This document shows positions 41,779 through 51,020 of a stretch of 64,000 nucleotides of DNA, in pieces. The notes under the pieces were generated by a model that ran no database searches, was not told the origin of the DNA, and saw only the letters and a program-made list of their open reading frames with translations. This DNA is from SIG307 sp964609025 (GTDB lineage Bacteria; Bacillota; Clostridia; Lachnospirales; Lachnospiraceae). A program made the translations under genes and the position numbers. Position 1 is the stretch's first letter. Every line of letters begins with the position of its first letter. The DNA lies in assembly GCA_964609025.1 (NCBI GenBank), contig CAZSQM010000007.1, forward strand, positions 45,089-109,088, given 5' to 3'.

Positions 41779-43264
41779 GTTCCTCAAGCGCCTCCTTCTT
41801 TACTTTTTTCACTGTCTTGATTACCGTAGGCACAATAACCAGGATCAGAAGAACGACAATAACATAACCTATGTTATTCTCAATCCAGTCCTTCCGGTAA
41901 TACTTCCATGCACGGGAGTAATTGTCGTCGTCACGCTTTACTTCAAAATATTCCATTGCCTCCTCGTACTTTTCCTCACGGAGAAGTGCTCTGCCGATAC
42001 CGATGTAAGCGAGGTCGTTATTACAGTTCATCTTTAACACCTCGGTCCAGTATTCCGCGGACTTTTCATACTCGCCGATTTTATACTGCGCCAGAGCGTC
42101 CCGGATTAAGGCGCCGTACTCCGTCAGCTGGAATCTTGTGACGCCGCCCGTTGTGGAATCCAATACAAACAAATCGTCGCCCATATGGTCAATCGCTACC
42201 GGGTTCTGGAAATAACCTAACTTATTGCCCGGACCGCCGAAGGCATACAACAGATTACCCTGCTCGTCATAGCCGAAAATACGTCCTCTGACGCGGTCTA
42301 CCGCAAAATAGGTTTCGTTTTCAAACGCCGTAATATCCACAAGTCGCGACGGACCGTTCATGCCGGCTGCGTCGTCCCACTGGATATCACCGACCGGATA
42401 ATACTCGCCGTTCCGAATCAGAATATCCTTACCGAGGGAATTCAGCTTACGAATCGGCTTTGCGCTTCCGTCCTCTACCGCCCACTCTTCAAACACGGCG
42501 GTGGTACAGTAGACGAAGCCGTTTCCGTCTATATAGAGGTTATTGTACTCGGTCGGAACAAAGCTTTCCATCTGGTCACGCTGCGCCTGGGTGGAAATCA
42601 GCTTCTTAATGTAATCCGCCATATTGAACACTACCTCGTTTGCGCCGACATAACCGATAAACTCGCCGTCCGCCTCAAACTCCATAAAGCCCTTATTGAC
42701 GTTCTTTACAAGCACGAACGCACGACCCGCACGGTCCGCAACAAGCTTTGTCGGCAGGAACTTCAACGTCTGGTCCACCGTCGTATCATCCGGCTGCGTA
42801 ATAAACTTAACCAGATTCAAATCCTTATCAAGATGTACCACTCTGTAATTCTCGGTATCTGCAATAAACAAATCGCCGTTTGCCGCCACGAAAATATCCT
42901 GCGGCAGATTAAAGGTCGTAACCTCGGCGTCGCCCGTAAACTCCGTAATCTCACGCAGCACGGTCATTTCGCTTCCCTGTACCTGAATTTCCACGATACG
43001 GTTGTTACCGGTATCCACCACATACACCCTGTCATCGCGGATAAACAGACCCTGTGGCGACTTAAACTCGGTAATACCGAGCTGCTCGCCCGTAATAAAG
43101 TCCGTCGGCGTATACGCGTCCGGAGACTCGTACTCAATGCCCCACCAATCGTAATTATAGGTATAGGTATTTACTTCCGTTGCTTCGGCAACTCCGGCAG
43201 GACACAGTGTAAGGACTGCCATTACGCCAAGGAGAGCCGCAGCAATTTTACTTTTCAGCTTCAT
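41741..43264 (-). CDS. secreted NHL-propeller/TPR protein with C-terminal membrane anchor
   Basis: A 507-residue protein. Signal peptide (1-28), then an NHL beta-propeller (about 65-385) with repeats such as SPQGLFIRDDRVYVVDTGNNRIVEI, LPQDIFVAANGDLFIADTENYRVVHLD and NPVAIDHMGDDLFVLDSTTGGVTRF. These are followed by two TPR-like helices (about 400-450, YKIGEYEKSAEYWTEVLKM, LREEKYEEAMEYFEVK). A membrane segment (about 468-490) and a basic cytoplasmic tail complete it. The propeller would lie outside the membrane. It belongs to the ABC transporter cluster between the first permease pair and Yip1; the function is unknown. Confidence 0.85.
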   Translation of the reverse strand: MKLKSKIAAALLGVMAVLTLCPAGVAEATEVNTYTYNYDWWGIEYESPDAYTPTDFITGEQLGITEFKSPQGLFIRDDRVYVVDTGNNRIVEIQVQGSEMTVLREITEFTGDAEVTTFNLPQDIFVAANGDLFIADTENYRVVHLDKDLNLVKFITQPDDTTVDQTLKFLPTKLVADRAGRAFVLVKNVNKGFMEFEADGEFIGYVGANEVVFNMADYIKKLISTQAQRDQMESFVPTEYNNLYIDGNGFVYCTTAVFEEWAVEDGSAKPIRKLNSLGKDILIRNGEYYPVGDIQWDDAAGMNGPSRLVDITAFENETYFAVDRVRGRIFGYDEQGNLLYAFGGPGNKLGYFQNPVAIDHMGDDLFVLDSTTGGVTRFQLTEYGALIRDALAQYKIGEYEKSAEYWTEVLKMNCNNDLAYIGIGRALLREEKYEEAMEYFEVKRDDDNYSRAWKYYRKDWIENNIGYVIVVLLILVIVPTVIKTVKKVKKEALEEHELELELSRKGK

Positions 43265-43276
43265 AATTCTCTCCTC

Positions 43277-44134
43277 CTAGTCTTTAATACCCGAACTTGC
43301 CATTGTTTCCAGAATGTTGCTCTCTGAAAAAATGAAAATGCCAATCGGAACAATCATCAATACCAAGGCTACTGCCGCACCGGCACCGGCACGGGCAACA
43401 CCGCCCGCCGTAATCTGCTGCAGCGCATACGGCAACGTCTTTAACTCCTCGGAATAGATGTAGGTGGACTGCTGGTTATTCCAAAGGTTCTGTACGGAGA
43501 AAATAATCAGGGTCAGCCATGCCGGTTTTACGTTCGGCATAACAATCTTTGTGAAAATTCCCCATTCCTTCGCGCCGTCAATCTTTGCGGCCTCCAGCAA
43601 TGCATCCGGGATACCCTCCATGAACTGCTTCATAAGGAAGAGGCCCATCGGCGCCGCAAACGCCGGGACAATCGCTGCCAGGTAGGTATCTACCCAGCCC
43701 ATCTTCGCCATAATGAGGTAGTTCGGAATGGTCGTTACATAACCGTTGAACATAAGTGCCGTAGTAACCAGGGCGAAAAACTTCTTTCCTCCCGGGAAAT
43801 CATACTTTGCAAGTACATACGCGCCCATGGACGCAATCAAAAGCTGTCCCGCCGTACCTACCGCGGTAATGAACACGGTATTGAATATGTATCTTGTAAA
43901 CGGCACCCAGGACTGTCCCATAATTACGAACAAATCCGAAAAGTTATCCAACGTAGGGTTCCTTACAAGAATGGTCGGTGGAAACTTAAAAATTTCATCT
44001 AACGGCTTAAATGCCTGACATGTGCTGTAAATCAACGGAAGTACCATGAATGCACCGAACAGGATTAAAACCAGATATACTCCGATGTCGCCCAGACGGG
44101 AACGATTCGGCTGTCTTCGCTTTAATTTTATCAT
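43277..44134 (-). CDS. ABC sugar permease, MalG-like
   Basis: A 285-residue permease with six helices, the first YLVLILFGAFMVLPLIYSTCQAF, and the EAA loop IPDALLEAAKIDGAKEWGIFTKIVMPNVKPAW. ATG at 44132-44134, seven bases after GAAGGAG. It follows the MalF-like gene after 69 bases and precedes the NHL gene by 12 bases. Confidence 0.9.
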   Translation of the reverse strand: MIKLKRRQPNRSRLGDIGVYLVLILFGAFMVLPLIYSTCQAFKPLDEIFKFPPTILVRNPTLDNFSDLFVIMGQSWVPFTRYIFNTVFITAVGTAGQLLIASMGAYVLAKYDFPGGKKFFALVTTALMFNGYVTTIPNYLIMAKMGWVDTYLAAIVPAFAAPMGLFLMKQFMEGIPDALLEAAKIDGAKEWGIFTKIVMPNVKPAWLTLIIFSVQNLWNNQQSTYIYSEELKTLPYALQQITAGGVARAGAGAAVALVLMIVPIGIFIFSESNILETMASSGIKD

Positions 44135-44203
44135 CGCTTCTCTCCTTCTCTCTTTTTGCATCGCCTAGACAATCAGGCGCAGCTCCTTGTTATCAAATCC
44201 GGC

Positions 44204-45139
44204 TCAGTTGGTTCCGACTCTGCGCAACAACGACTGAACCAGCTTATTACAAAGAATCATGACAAGGAAGAGAATGGTTGCTATCGCAGACGCATAACCC
44301 ATCTCAAAACGCAGACCGCCGTAGTCCTTCAGGTGGGATACTACCGTGTGTACCGCGTAGTCCGTACTCGGGAAGCCGCACAGCAGTTCCGGCACATCAC
44401 TTACGTTGAAAGCGCTGGTAATCGAGGTGATTGCACCGAACAAAAGCATCGGCTTCATGCTCGGCAGGGTGATATACCAAAGCTCCTGCCAGCGGTTCTT
44501 TACACCGTCTACATATGCCGCCTCGTACTGAGAACGGTCAACGCCCTGCAGACCAGCAACGAATGCGAGGAAGCCGCTGCCCAAACTCATCCATAAGGAA
44601 ACGATAACAACGACGGTCAGCATATAATCCGGATTGGACAGCCACAGCACCGGCTCCTTGCCGAATTCCTGCAAAATCGAGTTCACCCAGCCGTATGCGT
44701 CGTTGGAGAAAATCATCTGCCAAATGGTGAAGGCGGAGCCTGCGATGGACGGCGCGTAGAAGCACACAATCGCAATTGCTCTCAAATAGCGCGGCAGCTC
44801 GTTAATCAGCCATGCAAACAGGAACGAGGCAATGTAACCTACCGGGCCGATAATACCGGCAATGACAAACGTATTTTTTACCGCCGTCAGAAAGACGTCA
44901 TCCGCCAACAGAAGGTTGACGTAGTTCTGTAAGCAGATGAACTCGGCCGGCTCCAGCACGTTATAGTACGTGAAGCTCAATACAAGGGACATACAAATCG
45001 GAAGTATGAAAAACACCGCAAACAAAAGCGCATACGGCAAAAGGAACAGATAACAGTTCTTTGCCATCTTTGCCTTTTTCCACGCAATCTGCATATCTCT
45101 TTTTTTCTTGCGAAAATACAATGATAAAGTGTTGCCCAT
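44204..45139 (-). CDS. ABC sugar permease, MalF-like
   Basis: A 311-residue permease. The basic N terminus is followed by six helices beginning NCYLFLLPYALLFAVFFILPICM, and the EAA loop reads VDRSQYEAAYVDGVKNRWQELWYITLPSMKPM. AGGAGG precedes the ATG. It starts 13 bases after the stop of the large binding-protein gene and forms the first transporter of the cluster with it. Confidence 0.9.
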   Translation of the reverse strand: MGNTLSLYFRKKKRDMQIAWKKAKMAKNCYLFLLPYALLFAVFFILPICMSLVLSFTYYNVLEPAEFICLQNYVNLLLADDVFLTAVKNTFVIAGIIGPVGYIASFLFAWLINELPRYLRAIAIVCFYAPSIAGSAFTIWQMIFSNDAYGWVNSILQEFGKEPVLWLSNPDYMLTVVVIVSLWMSLGSGFLAFVAGLQGVDRSQYEAAYVDGVKNRWQELWYITLPSMKPMLLFGAITSITSAFNVSDVPELLCGFPSTDYAVHTVVSHLKDYGGLRFEMGYASAIATILFLVMILCNKLVQSLLRRVGTN

Positions 45140-45152
45140 GTCATCCTCCTTT

Positions 45153-48071
45153 CTAATCTACCGGCAAACCGAACTCAATGCGCTTCTTCTCAATCTCATC
45201 GTTAATCGTATTCGCGTAATCGAGAAGAGTTTCCCGCGGGTCTTCCAAATCGTTGTAAACCTTACGCGCCGCATTGGTAATATGACGTCCTACATAATAG
45301 CCTCCGGCAACCTCCGGAATCGCTACCGCGTAACTCCACTGCTCCTTCAGGATTTCCATCTCATCCGCAGCCCATGCAAGCTCCTCGAAGGAAATCTTGT
45401 TTGCGGTCTGGTATCTTGCGGAGGAACCCATAATTGCCTCAAGCTCGCGGCCGAAGCGGGTCTGGGTATCGGAAGATCCCCACCACTTCATGAACTCCCA
45501 GCACTTCTGCTTAAACTCGTCCGTATTTTCTTCCTTCTTAAGCATCATCGTACAAGTACCCCAGGAGGAACAGGAATGGTCGATGGTACCGTCCTCCTGC
45601 GCCGTGCCCGGAATCAGTGAAAACTCCCAAAGGCCTCGGATTTCCGGAGCAAACACCGCCAGGGTGTTGTAAAGGTCGTAGTCCTGAATACCGAGCGGCA
45701 TCTCGCCGGAACGGAAACGGTTTGCAAAGTCATATGTTGTAGGCAGACTGTAATGCGTGTAAAATCTCGTATAGGTTTCAAATGCCTTGATGCCTGCCTC
45801 GCCCGCAATCATGGTCTTTGTCTGCTTATCGTTGTACAGGGAACCGCCGTTCTGATACAACAGGGCAAAGAAGCTGGACAAATCCGGAGAAGCGGTCGTA
45901 CCGAACTTACGCTCCGTAGACGGAATCGCTACCTCAAGGTTATTCTGCTGAATCGTCGGAAGTAAATTAATCAAATCATCCCAGGTTTCCGGAACTTCCG
46001 CACCGATTTCTTCCATAATATCGGTACGGTAGAACATCACGTTATAAACCTGCGTCATCGGAAGTCCGTACAGCCCGCCCTCAAACCAATACGGGGTATA
46101 CGCGCTCTCATTATACTGGGAAAGCACTTCCTCCCAGCCCTCAAACTGGGTCAAATCCTCTACCGCGTTACGCAGTGCGTAGTTGACCGGCTCACTCTGC
46201 GGCATGGAAATGGCAATATCCGGTCCGGTACCCGCAACCGTCGCATTCATTACTACCGCCTGCTGTACCAGCTTTACGTTCACCGGAATGCCGGTGTTCG
46301 GAGTAAAGGTATCGTCAATCATCGTCTTTAATACGGTACTCTGGTCACGACCGGTAATAATCCAGATGTTCAGCGCTTCCTCATCCTCGTACACATCGCC
46401 GAGGGCATTGTAATCTACAATAAAGGAAGCCACAAAGGAGCGAACCTCGTGTGCCACCTTGGCAAAGAAGGACGTCTTAACCTTCTCCGGCTTCGCATTC
46501 GCGCCGGTAATGGTAATATAGTCGATATCAAGCGGAGCCTCCGCCATTGTATTAATGGAGGTGCCGAGCGCACTGATATTTGTCTTAAATGACGTGAACT
46601 GCTTTGTAATCTTATCGGTCCTTGCAACAAACTTTTCCAGCTGCTTTGCCAGCGTCTGCACCGTTGCAATGGCGCCGGACTTCTCGCCGCTGTAAGCGAC
46701 ATAATCGTCTATCAGCTTATACAGGCGCTTGTACTCCAACTCCATACCGGAAATAACTTCCGGATATACCTGATGAAGCTTATAGTCACGGTACTTATCC
46801 GGGTTCGTACCGGTCAGCACGAGAATGGTACGGTACATATCATTCAGACGGGATACGGAATCCTGTAAATCACTTAAAACCGTTCCCATCTCGCCGAGGG
46901 TAACCTCCATACGGATGGTATGCGTTCCTGCTTTTAAGTAGAAGTTATACGGCGCCCCCTCCGCGTCGGCAAGCGTTACATTGCTCCAGTCGGTTTCGTA
47001 AGCAAACGGAACCGCGGACATCTCCGCAAACGGAATCTCGCCGTCAATGTAGACGATACGGTTGGATACCATGCCTCGGTTGTAACTCTGACGTGCCTTC
47101 ACGGTAATGTTGTAGTAACCGTCCTCCGGCACCGTAAACTCCCATTCAATCCACTGTCCCGGAACTCGCCATGCATTACCGCCGCCGTAGTTTAACTTCT
47201 GGGCGGTTACGCTGTACGGAACGGTATTCGGAGAGGAGTGATCCGAACGGGCATACAAAGACGGTGCGGAACGCACAACGGAATCCTCGCCCTGTACCAC
47301 CTTTATGTAATCCTCACCGCCGGAAACCTGCGGCTGCGCCGCAAGGTACTCCGCATAGGTCGGCTCCTCCGTCACCGGCTGTAAGGACAGCTTACGGATT
47401 ACCATCGGCTCGTTGACGCTCTCCAAAGCAATCGTACTGGTACCTGCTTCAAAGTAGTATTCATACGGCTCTGAATGATAGCCCATATAGTCCGAAAAAT
47501 AAGCCGAACACCAATCCGGAACCTCTACCTGCGTCGGACGGCGATCATTCCCCTGGTTATCGGTAACAACCGCACCGCTGTCCGCCCAGCGTCTTGTAAA
47601 GGTAAGCGCGTCCGAGCCTAAGAACGGAAGCTCTCCGTTGATGAGGAACGTTCGCTCCATGCTTACGCCTCTGGACTCCACCGGATAATACTCCATATAT
47701 ACACGGTACATACCGCTCTCCGGCACTGTTACCTGCCATTCGGTATACCCGTCATCCCCTTGGTAAAGAACCTTTTCTTCGCCCTCATAATTCGTCATAA
47801 GCTCGGTGTCTTTAGCGGTAGCGGTAATATAATCCGTAATCTCCACTACTACCTCCTCCACCTGAGGCCTTGCCGAATCCTTGTGCTTATTCGAGTACAC
47901 GGTGTACGTGTTGTCACGTCCGAACTCTCCCGTGGTACTCGTAAGATCTGTCCCTTCATACTTTTCTCTGAAGCTTTCGTCGCCGCCGACCAGCGCTTTG
48001 ATTAGCACAATCACAGCAATGGCAGCAACCACGACCGCCGCAGCAAGGAATCTTTTCTTTCCTTTTGACAT
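45153..48071 (-). CDS. membrane-anchored solute-binding protein with two CBM6/35-like modules
   Basis: A 972-residue protein. A single N-terminal hydrophobic helix (about 8-26) lacks a lipobox, so it is an anchor. Two beta-sandwich modules follow (about 60-240 and 260-400), with DGYTEWQVTVPESGMYRVYMEYYP and WEFTVPEDGYYNITVKARQSYNRG, each followed by an N/D-G-E-x-P-F segment; these resemble CBM6/CBM35 jelly rolls. A helical stretch (about 400-530) leads to a family-1 solute-binding domain (about 545-960, LNIWIITGRDQSTVLKTMIDDTF, GTGPDIAISMP, VMFYRTDIMEEIGAEVPETWDDL, CWEFMKWW). Typical binding proteins are about half this length. ATG at 48069-48071 after AAAGGAG. Confidence 0.87.
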   Translation of the reverse strand: MSKGKKRFLAAAVVVAAIAVIVLIKALVGGDESFREKYEGTDLTSTTGEFGRDNTYTVYSNKHKDSARPQVEEVVVEITDYITATAKDTELMTNYEGEEKVLYQGDDGYTEWQVTVPESGMYRVYMEYYPVESRGVSMERTFLINGELPFLGSDALTFTRRWADSGAVVTDNQGNDRRPTQVEVPDWCSAYFSDYMGYHSEPYEYYFEAGTSTIALESVNEPMVIRKLSLQPVTEEPTYAEYLAAQPQVSGGEDYIKVVQGEDSVVRSAPSLYARSDHSSPNTVPYSVTAQKLNYGGGNAWRVPGQWIEWEFTVPEDGYYNITVKARQSYNRGMVSNRIVYIDGEIPFAEMSAVPFAYETDWSNVTLADAEGAPYNFYLKAGTHTIRMEVTLGEMGTVLSDLQDSVSRLNDMYRTILVLTGTNPDKYRDYKLHQVYPEVISGMELEYKRLYKLIDDYVAYSGEKSGAIATVQTLAKQLEKFVARTDKITKQFTSFKTNISALGTSINTMAEAPLDIDYITITGANAKPEKVKTSFFAKVAHEVRSFVASFIVDYNALGDVYEDEEALNIWIITGRDQSTVLKTMIDDTFTPNTGIPVNVKLVQQAVVMNATVAGTGPDIAISMPQSEPVNYALRNAVEDLTQFEGWEEVLSQYNESAYTPYWFEGGLYGLPMTQVYNVMFYRTDIMEEIGAEVPETWDDLINLLPTIQQNNLEVAIPSTERKFGTTASPDLSSFFALLYQNGGSLYNDKQTKTMIAGEAGIKAFETYTRFYTHYSLPTTYDFANRFRSGEMPLGIQDYDLYNTLAVFAPEIRGLWEFSLIPGTAQEDGTIDHSCSSWGTCTMMLKKEENTDEFKQKCWEFMKWWGSSDTQTRFGRELEAIMGSSARYQTANKISFEELAWAADEMEILKEQWSYAVAIPEVAGGYYVGRHITNAARKVYNDLEDPRETLLDYANTINDEIEKKRIEFGLPVD

Positions 48072-48420
48072 AGTCTTCTCCTTTCCTGTGCATATTCCCT
48101 TCGCACATCCGGTTTGTCGTAACGACAAACCAAAGCCGGCGCGCACCTCTCCCAAAGCCGGATTCCGGCCCGTGTCGTAAAATGCGTATCGGCTTCTTGC
48201 CTTTGGAAAAAATAGCCAAAGACTTTCTTTTTCTGTTTTTGTACAGAATCACCAAAAACGGTGACGCCAGAAAAAGCTTTTTTTGTATCGTACAGTGCCA
48301 TTATAGTCCTTTCCCCGGGAATGCGCTTATCAAATATTGCTTTCCCGTTTTTCACCTATTGCTCCCTTTCGGCACAATACGCATGAATTCGACTATTTTA
48401 AAATCGGCTCTTTACAACCT
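48072..48420 (-). other. long 5' leader of the transporter cluster
   Basis: About 350 bases lie between the promoter and the first start codon. They hold several inverted repeats: GGTTTGTCG/CGACAAACC (48111-48131), TCACC/GGTGA (48250-48265), AAAAAGC/GCTTTTT near 48271-48282 and GCCGG-rich arms near 48135-48170. A 96-codon frame (ATG at 48299-48301, AAAGGA five bases upstream) runs into the binding-protein gene; it begins MALYDTKKAFSGVTVFGDS, which resembles the start of GDSL esterases, then loses all resemblance. It may be a leader peptide, a gene remnant or chance. No riboswitch class was recognised. Confidence 0.45.
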
Positions 48421-48426
48421 ACATCA

Positions 48427-48455
48427 ATTATATTATGATATTTGTATAATTTCAA
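48427..48455 (-). promoter_or_regulatory. sigma-A promoter of the transporter/xylan cluster
   Basis: On the minus strand, TTGAAA (48450-48455), 17 bases, TATAAT (48427-48432). It faces away from the AraC regulator gene. Confidence 0.78.
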
Positions 48456-48630
48456 GTATAAATTGAAGTTTCGGGGAAGTTTTTTTATGCACATTACCCT
48501 CTGCCGCAAAAACACAGAGAATAGCAATTTTTGATTTATTATCACTTATTCCCTTTTGTCGAAGCGTCAATAGAATTTTTTCGGCAATTTTTCGGCAATT
48601 TTCACAAAAAAGGAAGGAGGATTCTTGTTT

Positions 48631-49614
48631 ATGCAGAATAAAAAAGATGCAGAAGCGGAAGTTTCTCACTGGCTGGAGCTGCGCCGGAAGTCCTGCGAGC
48701 GAAATCATAATTTCAGGAAGCGCAACATTACGGGAACCTACGAGAAAGTCAACTATACACAGGACGACTCCTCAACCTTTCTCTGGATTAACCGGGAGTA
48801 TGCGGATTTTCCGCTGCACTGGCATTCCACGGCCGAGATTATCATGCCCCTGGAAAACGGCTATTCCGTCACTATGAACAAAACAACCTATCAGCTAAAG
48901 GAAAAGGACATTCTCATCATCCCTCCCGGGGAGCTGCACGAGCTGACCGCTCCGCCGACGGGTACCCGTCTGATTCTGCTCTTTAACTTATCTTCCCTTA
49001 GTAAGTTCAAAGGCTTTACCAGACTGTTTTCCCTGCTCTCCCAGTCCTGTCTGATTACCCCGGAAACCATGCCCGACATCTATGCCAAAGAGTGTGAGCT
49101 TCTGTTACAGGTAGCGGAAGAATACGCAAACGGCGGCGAGTTGGGAGAGCCTTCCATTCTTGCCCTGCTGATTCAGTTCTTTGTCCTGCTTGCGCGCACC
49201 AATCAGGATGCCCTGCCTGCGGCGCTTCCTGCCATGCAGCCGAACAAACAGCGGGAATATGTGGAGAAGTTTAATATTGTCTTTGATTACATCGAACACA
49301 ATTATATGGAAGATATCTCTCTGGAAAGCACCGCCGCCCAGATTGGTTTTTCAAAATTCCACTTTTCGCGGCTGTTCCGACAGTTTACGGATACCTCCTT
49401 TTACGATTACCTCTGCATCCGGCGTCTGAAAGCGGCGGAAACCTTACTGCTCGACCCTTCCCTCCCGATTACCGAGGTAGCGCTGCAGTCCGGCTTTTCC
49501 AGCATTTCTACCTTTAACCGGGTGTTTAAAAAATTTAAGGAATGCACCCCCACCGAGTTTAAAGAGTTTTATAAGGCAAATAACAAGACCGGTATCCGAA
49601 AAAACGCTCCCTGA
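48631..49614 (+). CDS. AraC-family regulator with N-terminal cupin
   Basis: A 327-residue transcription factor. The N-terminal cupin (about 40-125) has FPLHWHSTAEIIMPLENGYSVTMNKTTYQLKEKDILIIPPGELHELTA, a sugar-sensing type fold. The C-terminal double helix-turn-helix (about 220-315) has ISLESTAAQIGFSKFHFSRLFRQFTDTSFYDYL and LPITEVALQSGFSSISTFNRVFKKFKECTPTEFK. ATG at 48631 lies ten bases after GGAAGGAGG. It is divergent from the transporter cluster and is probably its regulator; the inducer is not known. Confidence 0.92.
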   Translation: MQNKKDAEAEVSHWLELRRKSCERNHNFRKRNITGTYEKVNYTQDDSSTFLWINREYADFPLHWHSTAEIIMPLENGYSVTMNKTTYQLKEKDILIIPPGELHELTAPPTGTRLILLFNLSSLSKFKGFTRLFSLLSQSCLITPETMPDIYAKECELLLQVAEEYANGGELGEPSILALLIQFFVLLARTNQDALPAALPAMQPNKQREYVEKFNIVFDYIEHNYMEDISLESTAAQIGFSKFHFSRLFRQFTDTSFYDYLCIRRLKAAETLLLDPSLPITEVALQSGFSSISTFNRVFKKFKECTPTEFKEFYKANNKTGIRKNAP

Positions 49615-49656
49615 CCTTCGACCGGTTTGATGTTTCGATGTTTTCCGCAGGATATC

Positions 49657-49685
49657 TTGACCTTTCTGGGTGAAAATGGTATGAT
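49657..49685 (+). promoter_or_regulatory. sigma-A promoter of the CBM lipoprotein
   Basis: TTGACC (49657-49662), 17 bases, TATGAT (49680-49685); the gene begins at 49753 with GGAGGAGG upstream. Confidence 0.75.
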
Positions 49686-49752
49686 AGTATCGGACTTGCC
49701 TTTTTTGAGCAGGTCCGGCACTTTATTTTTATATTTTGGAGGAGGATTCAAA

Positions 49753-50928
49753 ATGAGAAAGAAATGGAAGAGTTTATTTGCCGTTTCTGTAACCGCCGCT
49801 ATGTTAGTATCACTGGCAGCTTGCGGCAAGGAAGAAACCAATGCCGATCCGACATCGGCTCCGACTGCCACCGAGGCTCCGGCTCCGACCGCTACCGAGG
49901 CTCCGGCTCCGACTGCTACCGAGGCTCCGGCCCCGACCGCTACCGAAGCTCCGGCTCCGACTGAGGCTCCGGCTCCGACCGCAGAAAAGATTACGATCCA
50001 CAATATTACCGGCGAAAAGAAGAGAGATACTCTGTATTTCGGTTCCAGAGGCAGCGGCGTTGCTTTCTGGGGAACTTTCGGTAAGGATAGCGACGGTTCC
50101 ATTCAGGTTACCAGCCGTACTTCTACATGGCACGGCGTTTCTCTCGGTTTTACCGACGCAAACTATGAGTCCCACGACGTAGTCGGTAAGGAAGTATATG
50201 TTTCCTTTGATGTATATCAGGAATCCGGTGCTCCGATTGCTATTTCCTGTACGTTGCAGGTAAATAAGCCGGACGGCACACAGTCATGGCCGGAACGTGT
50301 TTCCATGGAGGATGTTCCGAGCGGTGAATGGGTACATATCGAGGGTGTAATTCCGGTCTATGCAAACGCATCTTCCCCGTCCCTTAACTTCGAGACGATG
50401 GGCGAAGGCTCCGAAACTGTCGAGTTCTTCCTTGACAATGTTGTCGTAAGCTACGACCCGAACAGTTCCGTTGACCCGAATCCGGATTACGAGCCGGTAG
50501 CAAAGGTTCCGTTTGAGAATGTTTCTCTTGACTTTGAGGACGGCAGTGCTTACTTCGTTGCAAGAGGCGATTCTGTTCCGACCGTTGTAGACGGTACCTT
50601 ATATGTCAGCGGCCGTACTTCCAGCTGGAACGGCGCACAGGCTGACTTCACCCCTTACGACCTCGCAGGAAAGACCGTAACGGTTTCCTTCAAGGCAAAG
50701 CATGATGAGGCTTCCCCTATTTCCATCAATGCTACGATGCAGGAGAGCGACGGCACGAACACAACCTACAATCAGGTAGCAAGCTCCGGTGATGTTGCCG
50801 GCGGTGAATGGGTAACCGTTACCGGTTCTTACACCGTATTAGATACTACCGTTGCTCCGATTCTCTACTTTGAGGCAACGGAAACCGCTTCCTTCTACAT
50901 CGACGATGTAACGATTACGGTTCAGTAA
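49753..50928 (+). CDS. surface lipoprotein with two CBM22-like modules
   Basis: A 391-residue lipoprotein. Lipobox SLAAC (about C24). A linker of four near-identical units A-T-E-A-P-A-P-T (about 36-75) has nearly identical DNA units of 24 bases. Two homologous beta-sandwich modules follow (about 78-235 and 250-390), each with the R-T-S-x-W-x-G segment typical of CBM22/CBM4_9 modules (TSRTSTWHGVSLGF and SGRTSSWNGAQADF) and a closing FFLDNVVVS / FYIDDVTITV strand. There is no catalytic domain. It would tether xylan to the cell surface. It is followed by a strong terminator. Confidence 0.85.
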   Translation: MRKKWKSLFAVSVTAAMLVSLAACGKEETNADPTSAPTATEAPAPTATEAPAPTATEAPAPTATEAPAPTEAPAPTAEKITIHNITGEKKRDTLYFGSRGSGVAFWGTFGKDSDGSIQVTSRTSTWHGVSLGFTDANYESHDVVGKEVYVSFDVYQESGAPIAISCTLQVNKPDGTQSWPERVSMEDVPSGEWVHIEGVIPVYANASSPSLNFETMGEGSETVEFFLDNVVVSYDPNSSVDPNPDYEPVAKVPFENVSLDFEDGSAYFVARGDSVPTVVDGTLYVSGRTSSWNGAQADFTPYDLAGKTVTVSFKAKHDEASPISINATMQESDGTNTTYNQVASSGDVAGGEWVTVTGSYTVLDTTVAPILYFEATETASFYIDDVTITVQ

Positions 50929-50951
50929 GCTTTTTCCTTAATCAGGAAGTC

Positions 50952-50992
50952 AAAAACACCCCGGCGTGGTTTTCCCGCGCCGGGGTGTTTTG
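50952..50992. terminator. bidirectional terminator
   Basis: AAAAACACCCCGGCG - loop - CGCCGGGGTGTTTT, flanked by A and T runs. It ends the CBM lipoprotein gene from the left and the phosphotransferase gene from the right. Confidence 0.92.
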
Positions 50993-51020
50993 CGTTTCCA
51001 GACTTTGTTGGCTTTGTGGT

